Origin: Christensenella sp964494645
Lineage (GTDB): Bacteria; Bacillota; Clostridia; Christensenellales; Christensenellaceae
Assembly: GCA_964494645.1 (NCBI GenBank)
Contig: CAZBSH010000032.1
Location: 1-26,806 of the forward strand
Reading direction: 5' to 3'
Length of the DNA stretch: 26,806 nucleotides
Shown here: in pieces, positions 1 to 6,524 of the stretch
Layout of the letters: every line of letters begins with the position of its first letter
Position numbering within the stretch: the first letter of the stretch is position 1
The notes under the pieces: generated by a model
Database searches by the model: none
What the model was told of the DNA's origin: nothing
Seen by the model: the letters and a program-made list of their open reading frames with translations, nothing else
Made by a program: the position numbers and the translations under genes

Positions 1-69
1 TGATGACGGGATTTGAACCCGTGACCTCGTCCTTACCAAGGACGTGCTCTACCCCTGAGCCACATCAGC
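1..69 (-). tRNA. tRNA-Thr (anticodon GGT), 3' end cut by window edge
   Basis: Read on the minus strand, the 5' acceptor half GCTGATG (69-63) is followed by a D arm (GGCTCAGGGGTAGAGC), an anticodon stem CGTCC/GGACG around the loop TTGGTAA, and a T arm ACGGG-TTCAAAT-CCCGT. The anticodon GGT lies at 35-37 and decodes ACC, so the tRNA carries threonine. The 3' acceptor strand starts CATCA, matching the 5' half, but the last acceptor bases and the discriminator/CCA end fall before base 1. A near-consensus promoter lies just upstream at 84-112. Confidence 0.95.
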
Positions 70-83
70 ACAATCACCTTAAT

Positions 84-112
84 ATTATACGTGATTATAA
101 GCGGATTTTCAA
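84..112 (-). promoter_or_regulatory. sigma-A promoter of tRNA-Thr
   Basis: On the minus strand TTGAAA (112-107) and TATAAT (89-84) are separated by exactly 17 bases, and transcription would begin about 7-8 bases before the mature tRNA 5' end. This is a strong promoter, as expected for a stable RNA. Confidence 0.85.
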
Positions 113-156
113 TATGAAAAAGAAAACATTAAAAAATAAAATTTTTGTGATTTCTA

Positions 157-185
157 TTGCAAAAATATAAAGTTAGATGTAGAAT
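157..185 (+). promoter_or_regulatory. possible upstream promoter of the structured RNA
   Basis: TTGCAA (157-162), a 17-base spacer and TAGAAT (180-185) make a reasonable sigma-A promoter. If used, transcription starts near 192, the RNA gains the hairpin at 214-237, and it is about 665 nt long. It competes with the candidate promoter at 245-271; the sequence alone does not decide between them. Confidence 0.4.
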
Positions 186-213
186 GTGTGTAAAGAGATC
201 GATATAAAGTAAA

Positions 214-237
214 ATTTGATCATGTAAATGATCAAAT
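214..237. repeat. perfect 10-bp inverted repeat with GTAA loop
   Basis: ATTTGATCAT (214-223) and ATGATCAAAT (228-237) are perfectly complementary around a 4-base GTAA centre. As DNA this is a possible operator ending 7 bases before the -35 element of the downstream promoter. As RNA made from the upstream promoter, it would be a 10-bp helix capped by a GNRA-type tetraloop. It is too regular for chance in this AT-rich stretch, but its role is not shown. Confidence 0.6.
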
Positions 238-244
238 AAGTTGT

Positions 245-271
245 TTGAGACATAAGAAGGCAGTTTATAAT
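245..271 (+). promoter_or_regulatory. candidate promoter of the structured RNA
   Basis: TTGAGA (245-250) matches the -35 consensus at five of six positions and TATAAT (266-271) is a perfect -10. The spacer is a short 15 bases; using TTGTTT at 241-246 gives 19. The start site would be near 278-280, just before the first clear hairpin of the RNA (297-312). Confidence 0.5.
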
Positions 272-278
272 AATAACA

Positions 279-858
279 AGAAAGAGAACAGAATCGTCGG
301 ATGTTGTTCCGGAGGAGGTTCTCAAATGAATGCGGAAAGGTGTGATACCGATGTACAGTGAAGAGCCTGTAATGTTGGGCACACGTACACAGACCCGAAA
401 ATGAGATGCTTTGAGGTTTCTTAAGGGGATCGCAGAATAATATTTTTGAAAAGTCAGAGACGGTTTGGAAATATCTGCGGCGGCAACCGTAAAGAAGGTT
501 GCAACAGGACATAGGTCCGATGAGGATGCCAACACAAGTAAGCGAGGAGCAACCGCTAATGTTGCGTGGGAATGTTTATTGGTGTACGGTGCCGAAAGAG
601 TAAAATGAAATAAGCTTTATGGAAGCTTTCCATAAGTAATGCCGGAAGAATTTGTTTGTGTGCTAATAAAAGATTTCGAGGAAAGAAAAGTGGTGCATGA
701 ATGAATGGGCGGCGATAACCGACTGGGGGACGCATGACCCGAAGGCACGCTGAAAAAGATGGAAACGAGCGAAGCACATAAAGTATATCTAAAAAGATGT
801 GAATAGGTAAAATAAGAAATATAAATAATAAGGAGCCTTGAGAAAGGCTCCTTTTGTT
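279..858 (+). ncRNA. large structured noncoding RNA (ornate class candidate: ROOL/GOLLD/OLE-like)
   Basis: No convincing protein is encoded here, but the plus strand holds many nested helices. They are: 297-312 (CGGA/UCCG); 321-326 with 410-415 (CUCAAA/UUUGAG) enclosing 339-349 (GGU/ACC) and a long arm 352-389 (UGUAC-A-GUG...CAC-GUACA with an inner GCC/GGC); 431-436 with 474-479 (CGCAGA/UCUGCG) enclosing GUC-AGA-GAC at 453-461; 483-488 with 497-502 (GCAACC/GGUUGC); 507-518 (GGAC-AUAG-GUCC); 549-565 (GCAAC/GUUGC); 617-635 (8 bp); and a 9-bp helix 655-663 with 774-782 closing a 3' domain that contains 689-696/745-751 and CGG-CGAUAA-CCG (710-721). Loops are rich in GA and AA. A promoter precedes it and a strong terminator ends it, giving about 580 nt. 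Size, ornate folding and the neighbouring tRNA gene recall ROOL or GOLLD RNAs. OLE is also about this length, but no OLE-associated protein gene is near. I recognise the class by architecture only, not by a remembered consensus. RNase P RNA, tmRNA and 6S do not fit. Confidence 0.6.
830..858 (+). terminator. intrinsic terminator of the structured RNA
   Basis: A perfect 10-bp stem AAGGAGCCTT (830-839)/AAGGCTCCTT (844-853) closes on a GAGA tetraloop and runs into TTTTGTTAT. It points along the plus strand and ends the RNA. The opposite strand has a poorer U tract but could also terminate the converging DUF2142-like gene, whose stop is 19 bases away. Confidence 0.85.
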
Positions 859-876
859 ATCTGTTTACGAATCATT

Positions 877-3042
877 TTATAAATTAGCAGCAAGATATCT
901 TCCAACGATATCATAACCGATATTTAAAAACAAAATGGCAGCACTGAGCGTAAAAACAGCCGTATTATAGAGGTTGCGGTTGGGGATTTTCATCATATTT
1001 GCAGAACCAATCACAAATAACACGGGGAAAATGACCGGGATAATATACCGTGCCTGAACGCCGTTGATGGTATTTGAGCCGACGGGCGTGAAAGCGATAT
1101 ACATAGAAGAGGCCACACAAATGATTGTAATAAACACGAGCAGCAGGGTGCGTATTTTGTGGGGAACAGTTGTGGTAAAGCGATCGAATTCGTTTCGGTC
1201 GGTAAAAGCAACGAACCAAAGAAGCACGAGGAGTACCTCGTAAAGCAGTCCTTTTCCCAAATAGGCAAAGGAGGTTATGTACATCTGGGCATTTCCAATA
1301 GAGAGGTAAGAGGGCAGGAACTCCGCTATCGTTTGGATATATGCAAACGGATTGGCAAGGATATATGCGATCTGCTCCGAAGCGTTCACATCGCTTCCGC
1401 CGCGTACATCGGTGATATCCGAGCCGCCGGATAAAAGCGGCAGGATAAAGGCGGCGAGAACAGCAAGAATCGCAATGGCAATACTTGTGCGGTAAATCAG
1501 ATAGGTCTTTCCGGAAGAAAATTTTGTTTTGGGCATGAAGAACAGGAGCGCAATCAACGGAAAATAGACCGCTTTTGGGATCACACTTATGGTCATTGCG
1601 GCGAGCATAATGATCCAGTTACGGATCGAAAGTTTTTTATTGGGCTCTTGCAGTTCTCCGAAAAACCAGGCAAGACCCAGCATCAGGAATCCTGTGACCC
1701 AGGTGTCATAGCTGAAATTGGATGCCAGATAGACGTTGGTAGGAAGCAAAGCGATCAATATCAGTATCATCTTGCCGGATTTGATTTTGCGGATCGCAAA
1801 GAAGCAAAGCGCTGCAAACAGAACAAGGATAGCGATACGCGCGAGGATCAGGATATTATGAAAAGAGAGGCTGAACATCCGGCCCAAAAACAAAGCGATT
1901 GCTCCGGGAAGATAGGCGACATTGTCCACACGTACTCCGGGATTCGGCTTTGTATAAGTTACGCCATCCTGATATTGCTGCTCCATCTGTCCGTAGACTG
2001 CCTGCTGGTCTGCAAAAGCAAAGGTATTTGGATGGATGCGTTCGATAAACGCGATATCGGCGTCTGTGATACGCGCATCCTCCCCAAAGTAAGACAGTTC
2101 CAGCGTCTTGGCATAATGTGTTTCGTCGTCCCACGACATACATGCGATCGTAGTGGGGGTCAGGGTAGCGATCATAACGGCGGCTGTCAGAAAAATAAGC
2201 AAAAAGAAATATTCCGGTTTTTTGCCGGCATGTTTGTAAAAAAGTATGGCCATAGAAATCATAAAGCCAACAGCTGCTACACATACAAAATAAAGCGGGT
2301 GCGGCGTACGGTGAATCAATTTAAGTCCCACATACAATAATATGCATAGAACAACAATAATACCGGCAGTGACGCCTATTACCTTGCCTGTTTTACGCGG
2401 ATGACCTTTGATGTATTTCCCGGCGGCGTATAGACGATTTTTGATTTTGGTAAAAATGTTGAAGTATACCAACAGGAAAATAAGTATAAACAAGATGGCG
2501 AACATGCCAAATAAGCGTGCAATATTCCAGGTTTCGGAAGAAAGGACAACGATATCAGCAGGCGTGTCTGAAGTCTGGATGGAATCAAGGCGGAAGGGCT
2601 GATTGATATCGATCCGAAGCTCAGGGTAGATGCCCGCGGGAATATTGACGACCACGTCCGTAGAGCCTTCCTGCATATGCTGGAGCCGCGACGAATATTG
2701 GCTATAGCGACCAAGCTCGTCGGGATAGAAGATCTGTACATGCTCAGATTTCGCCAATGGATTTGAAAAGGAAATACGTACGGATGATATGGTCCGGGGT
2801 TGTCCGTTCTTTGCAAAGTTCGCATAATACTGCGGGTCTTCGCTGGTTGTGGAGAAAACACCATCCTGTAACCGGGCATTTTTAAAAGTAAGGTCTTCTG
2901 TATGGAGTTCGCTCTGTACCGGACCGTTAAATTGGTAGTGTATCAGCGGCGGATTTGTTTGATGGATCACGACTTCCATGACCAGCGCAATAATCAATGC
3001 AGCAATCAACACGGCGATACACTTTTTCACAGTACTTTTCAT
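877..3042 (-). CDS. DUF2142-like polytopic membrane protein
   Basis: A 721-residue integral membrane protein. An N-terminal anchor (about residues 7-27) is followed by an extracytoplasmic beta-rich domain (about 28-168), then roughly ten or more membrane segments to the C terminus. The motif SWDDETHYAK near residue 303, followed by NVAYLPGAIALFLGR, NFSYDTW and PKAVYFPL, matches the DUF2142 pattern; these proteins are related to the GT39/ArnT-type membrane glycosyltransferases. The acidic DDE before His probably sits in the first outer loop, where such enzymes bind lipid-linked sugar, but the activity is not established. It is longer than typical DUF2142 proteins because of the N-terminal domain. 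The start is set by GGGAG eight bases before ATG. It diverges from the GT2-DUF2304-GT2 operon, which suggests a shared role in decorating a surface polymer. The three short ORFs on the opposite strand are shadows. Confidence 0.75.
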   Translation of the reverse strand: MKSTVKKCIAVLIAALIIALVMEVVIHQTNPPLIHYQFNGPVQSELHTEDLTFKNARLQDGVFSTTSEDPQYYANFAKNGQPRTISSVRISFSNPLAKSEHVQIFYPDELGRYSQYSSRLQHMQEGSTDVVVNIPAGIYPELRIDINQPFRLDSIQTSDTPADIVVLSSETWNIARLFGMFAILFILIFLLVYFNIFTKIKNRLYAAGKYIKGHPRKTGKVIGVTAGIIVVLCILLYVGLKLIHRTPHPLYFVCVAAVGFMISMAILFYKHAGKKPEYFFLLIFLTAAVMIATLTPTTIACMSWDDETHYAKTLELSYFGEDARITDADIAFIERIHPNTFAFADQQAVYGQMEQQYQDGVTYTKPNPGVRVDNVAYLPGAIALFLGRMFSLSFHNILILARIAILVLFAALCFFAIRKIKSGKMILILIALLPTNVYLASNFSYDTWVTGFLMLGLAWFFGELQEPNKKLSIRNWIIMLAAMTISVIPKAVYFPLIALLFFMPKTKFSSGKTYLIYRTSIAIAILAVLAAFILPLLSGGSDITDVRGGSDVNASEQIAYILANPFAYIQTIAEFLPSYLSIGNAQMYITSFAYLGKGLLYEVLLVLLWFVAFTDRNEFDRFTTTVPHKIRTLLLVFITIICVASSMYIAFTPVGSNTINGVQARYIIPVIFPVLFVIGSANMMKIPNRNLYNTAVFTLSAAILFLNIGYDIVGRYLAANL

Positions 3043-3236
3043 ATCATAACTCCCATAAACTGTAGTTGAATTCTATATCAAAACGAACAACAAAAAATGA
3101 TAAACACTACCATATTGTAATATAAGGGATATCCACTGTCAAACATAAGAAAACATGAACAAGAAGATAGCAAATGGAACGAAAATATGCTAGAATAACA
3201 GTATATTTCTGATGGAATCATAAAAACGGAGACAAT

Positions 3237-3932
3237 ATGAAAGAATTATTGATTTTTATCCCTGCGCATAATGAGCGGGATAATATTGAAAAGGTAGCAA
3301 AGGACTTGCGCGAGCATTGTCCGGAGTATGATTTTGTTGTGATCGACGACGGATCGACGGACGATACGGTTGAGGTGTGCAGGAACAATCATATCCCGGT
3401 GATGCCGATGCCCGTGAACCTGGGGCTGGATGGCGTATTTCAGACAGGAAACAAATACGCTTATTTGAACGGTTATAAGCGAACAGTGCAGTTTGATGGG
3501 GATGGACAGCACAATGCAAAATATATTGCGGCATTGATGCAAAAGATGGACGAAGGATATGATATTGTTGTCGGTTCTCGTTTTGTAAGCGAAAAAAAGC
3601 CGGGGGGTCTGCGAATGGCAGGATCGCGTATCATAAGCGCGGCATTTAAGCTGACGACAGGGCAAAGGCTTAACGACCCAACTTCGGGTATGCGCCTTAT
3701 TGATCGCAACGTCATGAAACAGGTGGCCTATGATCCTAACTGTGGTGAAGAGCCGGATACATGGGCGTATTTTGTGCGCAAAGGCGCGAAACTCACGGAG
3801 GTTCAGGTGGAAATGAGTGAGCGAGAGGCAGGACAAAGCTATTTGACTTTTGGACGCTCCATTGCTTATATGTTCCGCATGATGGTTTCTATGATCTTCA
3901 TCAACTTGTTCCGTGGCGGGAGGGAAAAATAA
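3237..3932 (+). CDS. glycosyltransferase family 2 (dolichyl/undecaprenyl-phosphate sugar synthase-like)
   Basis: A 231-residue GT-A fold enzyme. PAHNE (residues 9-13) starts the nucleotide-binding strand, IDDGSTDD (36-43) is the donor-binding loop, QFDGDGQH (85-92) carries the metal-binding DxD, and VGSRF follows about 30 residues later. This order and the compact length resemble DPM1-like synthases that move a sugar from a nucleotide donor to a polyprenyl phosphate at the inner membrane face. The C terminus (about 208-228) is hydrophobic and may attach to the membrane. GGAG lies seven bases before ATG. It is first of three overlapping genes: its stop shares one base with the start of the DUF2304 gene. 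The natural reading is that it makes a lipid-linked sugar for a membrane transferase such as the divergent DUF2142-like protein; the sugar is unknown. Confidence 0.88.
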   Translation: MKELLIFIPAHNERDNIEKVAKDLREHCPEYDFVVIDDGSTDDTVEVCRNNHIPVMPMPVNLGLDGVFQTGNKYAYLNGYKRTVQFDGDGQHNAKYIAALMQKMDEGYDIVVGSRFVSEKKPGGLRMAGSRIISAAFKLTTGQRLNDPTSGMRLIDRNVMKQVAYDPNCGEEPDTWAYFVRKGAKLTEVQVEMSEREAGQSYLTFGRSIAYMFRMMVSMIFINLFRGGREK

Positions 3933-4282
3933 TGGCGTTTGTATTGCGGATCGTGCTGATCGTTATTTCTATATTGGTATTGGTATATGTTCTTAATAAA
4001 ATCAGGAAATCCAAGTTGAATATCCCGGATTCTATTTTTTGGATCGTATTTGCAATCCTGCTGTTGCTATTGAGTGTTTTTCCGCAGATCGCCTTTTTCT
4101 TTGCGGGGTTATTGGGGATCGAGTCGCCCTTTAACTTTATTTTATTATTCGTTGTAGGGTTGTTTATCATCAAAATGTTCTTGATGACGATCAAAATATC
4201 AGAGCTGACGGAGAAGAACAAAGCGATGGCGCAAAAAATTGCTTTTGAGGAATTTTCAAAGCAGGAGAAGACAGATGAATGA
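3932..4282 (+). CDS. DUF2304 family small membrane protein
   Basis: A 116-residue protein with three hydrophobic helices (about residues 2-21, 32-52, 59-85) and a charged, lysine/glutamate-rich C-terminal helix (about 86-116), probably cytosolic. The pattern SIFWIVFAILLLLLSVFP and the tail fit DUF2304. These proteins are commonly found directly after a GT2 gene of the DPM1 type, as here; by that association it is probably a membrane partner of the upstream transferase, but no activity is known. Its ATG overlaps the preceding stop codon by one base, and its own stop overlaps the next gene by eight, so the three are translationally coupled. Confidence 0.8.
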   Translation: MAFVLRIVLIVISILVLVYVLNKIRKSKLNIPDSIFWIVFAILLLLLSVFPQIAFFFAGLLGIESPFNFILLFVVGLFIIKMFLMTIKISELTEKNKAMAQKIAFEEFSKQEKTDE

Positions 4283-5072
4283 GTTTTCGCACAGCTATGC
4301 TGTTTGTGCCTATAAAGAAAGTCCTTATCTGAAGGAGTGTCTTGCGTCATTGGCGGTGCAGGAGGCGGCTTCGCCTTTTTTTATCGCAACTTCTACGCCG
4401 AACGATCATATTGAAGCGCTCGCAAAGGAATTTGAGGTTCCGCTTTATGTGAGCAGCAAAGAAAGCGGGATTGGTCGTGATTGGAATTTTGCGCTTTCGC
4501 GTGTGGAAACGGATTTTGTAACGATCGCGCATCAGGATGATGTGTATTTGCCCGGCTATGGAAAAATGCTGCGGCAATATTATGGACAGGCGAAAGATCC
4601 TATTTTGTTTTTTACGGATTATGGCGAATTGCGCAATGGGGAAGAGGTTTATGAAACGAGCCTTTTGCAGGTCAAGCGTAAGATCAATGGTCTTATTAGG
4701 GCAAAGGCTTTTTGGCACAGTAAATTTATGCGTAACCGTGCGCTTTCTTTGGGAAACGCCATTTGTTGCCCGTCTGTATGCATGAACAGAAAACGTTTCC
4801 CGAATTTTCTTTTTGAAGAAGAGATGGGGAGCAATCTTGATTGGGATGCGTGGAGCAGGCTGGCAAGCGAACGGGGATCGTTTGTGTATATTCCGCAGCC
4901 GTTGATGCTGCACCGCATCCATGAAGAATCGGAGACCACAAACCAATTAGAGGATGGGAAGCGCTTTGCGGAAGATTTTGAGATGTTTCAGCGTTACTGG
5001 CCAAAATCGGTCGCCAAAATGATCATGCGTAAATACACTGCCAGTGCGGACAGCAACAAAATAAATGAATAA
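4275..5072 (+). CDS. glycosyltransferase family 2
   Basis: A 265-residue GT-A type transferase. The N terminus (YAVCAYKESPYLKECLASLAVQ, residues 8-29) is the usual first strand and helix, GIGRDWNFAL (65-74) recalls the conserved donor-site segment, and AHQDD (85-89) supplies the acidic metal-binding motif. A later LDWDAWSRLA and LHRIHEES are typical of the acceptor half. The longer reading frame begins at 4239, but AGGAG at 4263-4267 lies seven bases before ATG 4275, which is therefore preferred. It overlaps the DUF2304 gene and ends the operon at a strong terminator. It probably adds a sugar to the same polymer as the first transferase; donor and acceptor are unknown. Confidence 0.85.
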   Translation: MNEFSHSYAVCAYKESPYLKECLASLAVQEAASPFFIATSTPNDHIEALAKEFEVPLYVSSKESGIGRDWNFALSRVETDFVTIAHQDDVYLPGYGKMLRQYYGQAKDPILFFTDYGELRNGEEVYETSLLQVKRKINGLIRAKAFWHSKFMRNRALSLGNAICCPSVCMNRKRFPNFLFEEEMGSNLDWDAWSRLASERGSFVYIPQPLMLHRIHEESETTNQLEDGKRFAEDFEMFQRYWPKSVAKMIMRKYTASADSNKINE

Positions 5073-5106
5073 AAAAGAAGCGCCTATATAAGCGCTTCTT
5101 TTTTAT
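5071..5106. terminator. bidirectional intrinsic terminator
   Basis: GAAGCGC (5077-5083) and GCGCTTC (5092-5098) form a stem around an 8-base loop, flanked by an A run on the left and a T run on the right. It begins at the stop of the plus-strand GT2 gene and ends one base before the stop of the minus-strand DUF2871 gene, so it serves both converging genes. Confidence 0.88.
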
Positions 5107-5107
5107 A

Positions 5108-5521
5108 TCAAGCCTTTTCTTTGATGGCTGCCCGCTCGAACAATATCAGGAACAGCAAAATCAAGCCGACTGCGATCAAGATATGACCGATGCCCGCGAT
5201 TCCGGCGATCATTGCGGTGCTCGCCTGACCTTGCACCTGCAATATACCTTTGATAAGCATTGTGATTGCGGCGACCACGATTCCAATATTATATATTGCG
5301 AAGAAAGGTTTCCACTTTTTACTCATGGAAAGAGAAAGAGACTGTTCGAAGAGCGCAACCAGCAAAAAAATGACCATACCCAGCACCAATAAGTGTGTGT
5401 GCACTGTGCTAAGCGCGGTGATTCCCTCAAAACCGCTGAGCTTTGTAAATTCGCGAAAAAAAACACCCGCAGCAAGTCCCGCGATTAGATAAATAAAGGC
5501 AATTTTAAAATTCTTTTTCAT
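5108..5521 (-). CDS. DUF2871 family membrane protein
   Basis: A 137-residue protein with four membrane segments (about residues 7-24, 42-62, 73-92, 106-128). It matches DUF2871, a Firmicutes family of unknown function. TVHTHLLVLGM at the start of the second helix puts two histidines in a row with one residue between them, and GIGHILIA puts another at the start of the fourth. Such membrane histidines resemble heme ligands in NnrS-like and heme-copper oxidase-like proteins, but this is only a resemblance. GGGGG lies nine bases before ATG. The leader contains a dyad at 5544-5566. It appears to be a single-gene unit. Confidence 0.78.
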   Translation of the reverse strand: MKKNFKIAFIYLIAGLAAGVFFREFTKLSGFEGITALSTVHTHLLVLGMVIFLLVALFEQSLSLSMSKKWKPFFAIYNIGIVVAAITMLIKGILQVQGQASTAMIAGIAGIGHILIAVGLILLFLILFERAAIKEKA

Positions 5522-5543
5522 AGATCATACCCCCATAAAAGCA

Positions 5544-5566
5544 GCCGGTCATTCTATTGATCCGGC
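5544..5566 (-). promoter_or_regulatory. dyad in the leader of the DUF2871 gene
   Basis: GCCGG (5544-5548) and CCGGC (5562-5566) extend to an 8-bp stem with one bulged base. The dyad lies 23 bases before the start codon of the DUF2871 gene. It may be an operator or an RNA hairpin near the ribosome site; nothing decides between these. Confidence 0.35.
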
Positions 5567-5647
5567 AATTGTATTTGGATCAGCAAAACCAATTAGCTTT
5601 TTAATAAACTATTTTATTGACGGATAAAAGAAAATTTATATGTTTGA

Positions 5648-5680
5648 TAAAAAATCGGCATAGCTTGTGCTACACCGATT
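5648..5680 (-). terminator. terminator of the DUF308/HdeD-like gene
   Basis: On the minus strand AATCGG and TAGC pair with GCTA and CCGATT through a two-base internal mismatch around an ACAA loop, followed by TTTTTATC. It lies 32 bases past the stop of the DUF308 gene. Confidence 0.75.
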
Positions 5681-5711
5681 CTTTTATCAGACAATTGTTG
5701 TGTGTCACTGA

Positions 5712-6347
5712 TTATTTTTTGCAGGCAAGCTTGCCGGAGCACGCTTCTGCAAATAGGGCGATACCGCCTATGATCAGATAAAACGCGAAAACCCACTCGA
5801 TCGTAAACCAACCGGCAATAGGCGCACAGATAATCAGGATACCAAGTACAAGGTTGATAATACCGCTTGCAAGGATCCATCCCGCGCCGGGTTCGCCGGC
5901 TTTTTTAAATGCGCCGTATGACGAAATCTGCGTAATTCCGCCGAACAGTGCAAAGAAGCCGATGAAGAATGAGAACAACGATAGCATATTCAGTGCGCCG
6001 AACTGTGTGCCAAGCGCCTGGGCAAGGATCAATATGCCAAGAAGCGCAAAAATGATACCGTTCGCAAGAGTCCATCCGTTTCGGTATTCCGCAGCGGTTT
6101 TGGCATAGACAATGACTTGAAAAACACCGTAGATAATAAAACCTACCGTGATCAAGTAAGCGATCCCAAGACCGGCGATCAGCGGTGCCATAAGGATCAG
6201 AACGCCGATGATGATCATACAAATCGCGATAATAATACCGGCGGTTTTGTTGCCGCCTGCCATCGTTTTTGCCATGTTGTTAAGGTTCATTCTGGATTTG
6301 GGTTGTTCGTCCTGACCATTTTGAGCATTTGTGTTTTCTTCACTCAT
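5712..6347 (-). CDS. DUF308/HdeD-like membrane protein
   Basis: A 211-residue protein with a short Asn/Gln-rich hydrophilic N terminus (about 1-33) and six membrane segments in three pairs, each containing a GxxxxxxGxxxL-type repeat (GIIIAICMIIIGVLIL, LANGIIFALLGILIL, LASGIINLVLGILII). This threefold repeat is the mark of the DUF308/HdeD family, linked in enterobacteria to acid resistance; a role here is not known. The reading frame extends 21 codons upstream, but AGGAGG sits ten bases before ATG 6347 and the consensus promoter at 6413-6441 leads into it, so this start is chosen. It is a single-gene unit with its own promoter and terminator. Confidence 0.82.
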   Translation of the reverse strand: MSEENTNAQNGQDEQPKSRMNLNNMAKTMAGGNKTAGIIIAICMIIIGVLILMAPLIAGLGIAYLITVGFIIYGVFQVIVYAKTAAEYRNGWTLANGIIFALLGILILAQALGTQFGALNMLSLFSFFIGFFALFGGITQISSYGAFKKAGEPGAGWILASGIINLVLGILIICAPIAGWFTIEWVFAFYLIIGGIALFAEACSGKLACKK

Positions 6348-6412
6348 TTGGATGATTCCTCCTATAAAAAGTTTGTCTATTGATAACCATGCGCAATGAT
6401 TCATTAACATTA

Positions 6413-6441
6413 ATTATATAATACATCACCGGGGTTGTCTA
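6413..6441 (-). promoter_or_regulatory. promoter of the DUF308/HdeD-like gene
   Basis: On the minus strand TAGACA (6441-6436), a 17-base spacer and a perfect TATAAT (6418-6413). Only the second -35 base departs from consensus. Confidence 0.8.
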
Positions 6442-6482
6442 TGTGTTGAGTCGTAAATTAAACATATTTTGGCGCAAAAAAG

Positions 6483-6520
6483 TAAAAAATGAGACCGCCG
6501 CACAGTGGCGCGGCGGTCTT
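6483..6520 (-). terminator. terminator of the Fe-S protein gene
   Basis: GACCGCCGC (6493-6501) and GCGGCGGTC (6510-6518) form a 9-bp GC-rich stem. On the minus strand it is followed by a T-rich tract (fwd AAAAAA at 6484-6489). It begins four bases past the stop of the ferredoxin-type gene. Confidence 0.88.
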
Positions 6521-6524
6521 TTGT

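Noticed and set aside
129..777. Minus-strand reading frames of 73-127 residues over the structured RNA
   Set aside because: Odd composition rich in Cys, Ser and Leu, no ribosome sites, no recognisable fold; they overlap the plus-strand RNA helices and run antisense to it.
279..858. Structured region as RNase P RNA, tmRNA or group II intron
   Set aside because: The conserved RNase P core (GAGGAAAGUCC with a 3' ACAGAA) is not matched, there is no tmRNA acceptor arm or tag frame, and no group II domain V or reverse transcriptase is present.
1159..2602. Plus-strand frames inside the DUF2142-like gene, up to 230 residues
   Set aside because: They are shadows of the real minus-strand gene: irregular composition, no ribosome sites.
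5614..5880. Minus-strand 88-residue frame
   Set aside because: Overlaps the end of the DUF308 gene and its terminator, with no ribosome site.
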